The notes beneath the pieces were generated by a model that was given only the letters and a program-made list of their open reading frames with translations, did no database searches and was not told the DNA's origin. A program made the position numbers and the translations under genes. From an uncultured Clostridia bacterium (lineage in GTDB: Bacteria > Bacillota > Clostridia > TANB77 > CAG-508), in NCBI GenBank assembly GCA_944390505.1, contig CALXQF010000065.1, forward strand, positions 1 through 7,444: a stretch of DNA of 7,444 nt, given 5' to 3'. This document shows positions 6,265 through 7,444 of the stretch, piece by piece; positions within the stretch are counted from its first letter, which is position 1, and every line of letters starts with the position of its first letter.

Positions 6265-7203
6265 ATGACTGATAAGACTTACGTTTTTGGGCACACTAAC
6301 CCAGATACAGATTCTATTGCTTCTGCTATTTCTATGGCAAACTTACAAACGCAAACTGGAAGATATGCAGAAAGTTATCGTTTAGGAAATATCAATAAAG
6401 AAACAAAGTATGCATTAGACACATTTAATATGCAAGAACCTGAATTATTATCTAAAATAGAAGACCATACAAATGTTATTATGGTAGATAACAATGAATT
6501 TTCACAAAGTGTAAATGGTATTGAAAATGCACATATTCAAATGGTTGTTGATCATCACAGATTAAACCTACATACTTCAGAACCAGTATATTGTATTGCA
6601 GAACCTGTAGGCTGTGCTTCTACTATTTTGTATAAGTTATATAGACAAGAAGATGTTACAATTACGCCAAGAATCGCAGGAATGATGCTTAGTGCCATTA
6701 TTTCAGATACCTTAATGTTTCGTTCCCCTACTTGTACAGATCAAGACAGAATAACAGCTGAAAAGTTGTCTAAAATTGCAGGTATTAATCTATATGATTA
6801 TGGATATAAATTATTAGAAGCGGGAACTGATATTAGTGATTGCACTGCTGAAGAAATTATTAATATCGATTCTAAAGATTTTATGCATCACGAATTAAAA
6901 ATTACCATATCTCAAATTAATAGTTCTAATGTAGACGAGGTATTTAAAAGAAAACCTGAAATTGAAAAAGCAATAGAAGCTAAAATTAAAAAAGAAAATA
7001 TTGATTTATTTGTTTTTGTAGTAACTGATATATTAGAGGCAAATTCTAGAGTAATTGTTTTAGGTAATAGAACTGATATTTTTGAAAGAGCTTTTCATAC
7101 AGAATTAATTGCCAATACTACTTTATTAAAAGGTGTAGTATCTAGAAAAAAACAAATTCTTCCTGCTATTTTACAAGGAATTGATCAGAAGATTGAATTA
7201 TAA
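6265..7203 (+). CDS. ppaC: manganese-dependent inorganic pyrophosphatase (family II)
   Basis: A 312-residue cytosolic enzyme of the DHH superfamily that hydrolyses pyrophosphate to two phosphates, pulling biosynthetic reactions forward. Metal-binding residues match the family: His10, Asp14 and Asp16 in GHTNPDTDS (9-17), Asp75 in MVDNNE (73-78), His97 in VVDHHR (94-99) and Asp148 in SAIISDTLMFRSPTCTDQD (143-161). The substrate-binding SRKKQ (293-297) sits in the C-terminal domain after LFVFVVTDIL. Length agrees with the compact B. subtilis type (about 309); no CBS or DRTGG regulatory domain is inserted, so it should lack the adenine-nucleotide control of CBS-type enzymes. The start at 6265 is set by AAAGGGGG (6249-6256) 8 bases upstream; longer frames back to 6184 would run through the promoter. 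Single-gene unit, with promoter at 6194-6222 and terminator at 7236-7269. Confidence 0.95.
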   Translation: MTDKTYVFGHTNPDTDSIASAISMANLQTQTGRYAESYRLGNINKETKYALDTFNMQEPELLSKIEDHTNVIMVDNNEFSQSVNGIENAHIQMVVDHHRLNLHTSEPVYCIAEPVGCASTILYKLYRQEDVTITPRIAGMMLSAIISDTLMFRSPTCTDQDRITAEKLSKIAGINLYDYGYKLLEAGTDISDCTAEEIINIDSKDFMHHELKITISQINSSNVDEVFKRKPEIEKAIEAKIKKENIDLFVFVVTDILEANSRVIVLGNRTDIFERAFHTELIANTTLLKGVVSRKKQILPAILQGIDQKIEL

Positions 7204-7235
7204 TAAAAATTGAGGGTAAGGAAAATAATATAGAT

Positions 7236-7269
7236 AAAATAGGAAGATTTTAAGTTCTTCCTATTTTTT
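7236..7269 (+). terminator. intrinsic terminator of ppaC
   Basis: A perfect 12-bp stem, AAAATAGGAAGA (7236-7247) with TCTTCCTATTTT (7256-7267), an 8-base loop and a T-run to 7269, beginning 33 bases after the stop codon. Confidence 0.85.
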
Positions 7270-7329
7270 ATACTTTAAACATATTGTCTTTCTAACTTTT
7301 GAATTATTTTAATAATTTTTAAAATTCAT

Positions 7330-7358
7330 TTGCGTTTTATAGTATTTTACTTTATAAT
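7330..7358 (+). promoter_or_regulatory. promoter of the tRNA-Gly gene
   Basis: TTGCGT (7330-7335), a 17-base spacer and a perfect TATAAT (7353-7358). The predicted start near 7365 is only a few bases before the tRNA 5' end, leaving a very short leader, and the tRNA is cut off from ppaC by the terminator at 7236-7269. Confidence 0.6.
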
Positions 7359-7368
7359 AAAATTAGTT

Positions 7369-7443
<75 letters not shown>

Positions 7444-7444
7444 T

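Overview
The window is AT-rich DNA with compact genes, AGGAGG-type ribosome binding sites, sigma-A-like promoters and AGA/TTA-rich codon use. Every recognisable protein points to a low-GC Firmicute, most likely a member of the Clostridia. No gene here fixes the genus. Most of the content is chromosomal housekeeping and accessory genes; no phage, CRISPR or intact insertion sequence is visible.

Layout, left to right. A cut-off Rpn/PD-(D/E)XK nuclease gene on the minus strand (1-132) runs out of the window. A 402-base AT-rich divergent spacer follows, then a small two-helix membrane protein of the YcxB-like family (535-1053) with its own terminator. The next block (1197-3564) is a two-gene DNA-metabolism module. 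It pairs a radical SAM protein of the 'putative DNA modification/repair' family, broken by a single extra base near 1677, with its usual partner, a DUF4130/TIGR03915-type protein that is intact. The module has a strong promoter, and a LexA/SOS-box-like dyad sits on the predicted transcription start. Between this block and the convergent ABC genes lies a roughly 136-bp inverted-repeat element (3569-3704) with a GC-rich core. It looks like a dispersed repeat or a bidirectional terminator.

On the minus strand, 5877-3725 is a two-gene NatA/NatB-like ABC exporter operon: the ATPase first, then a six-helix permease overlapping it by 4 bases. A 387-base divergent regulatory region separates it from ppaC, a family II Mn-dependent inorganic pyrophosphatase (6265-7203). 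ppaC has a near-consensus promoter and a strong intrinsic terminator. The window ends with tRNA-Gly(UCC) (7369-7442), which has its own promoter and an encoded CCA end.

The strongest leads are four: the frameshift in an otherwise well-conserved repair-type radical SAM gene, the candidate SOS control of that module, the GC-rich inverted-repeat element, and a small duplication that recreates a start region in front of the DUF4130 gene. The module itself belongs to families that are described but, to my knowledge, biochemically uncharacterised. I see no wholly new system.
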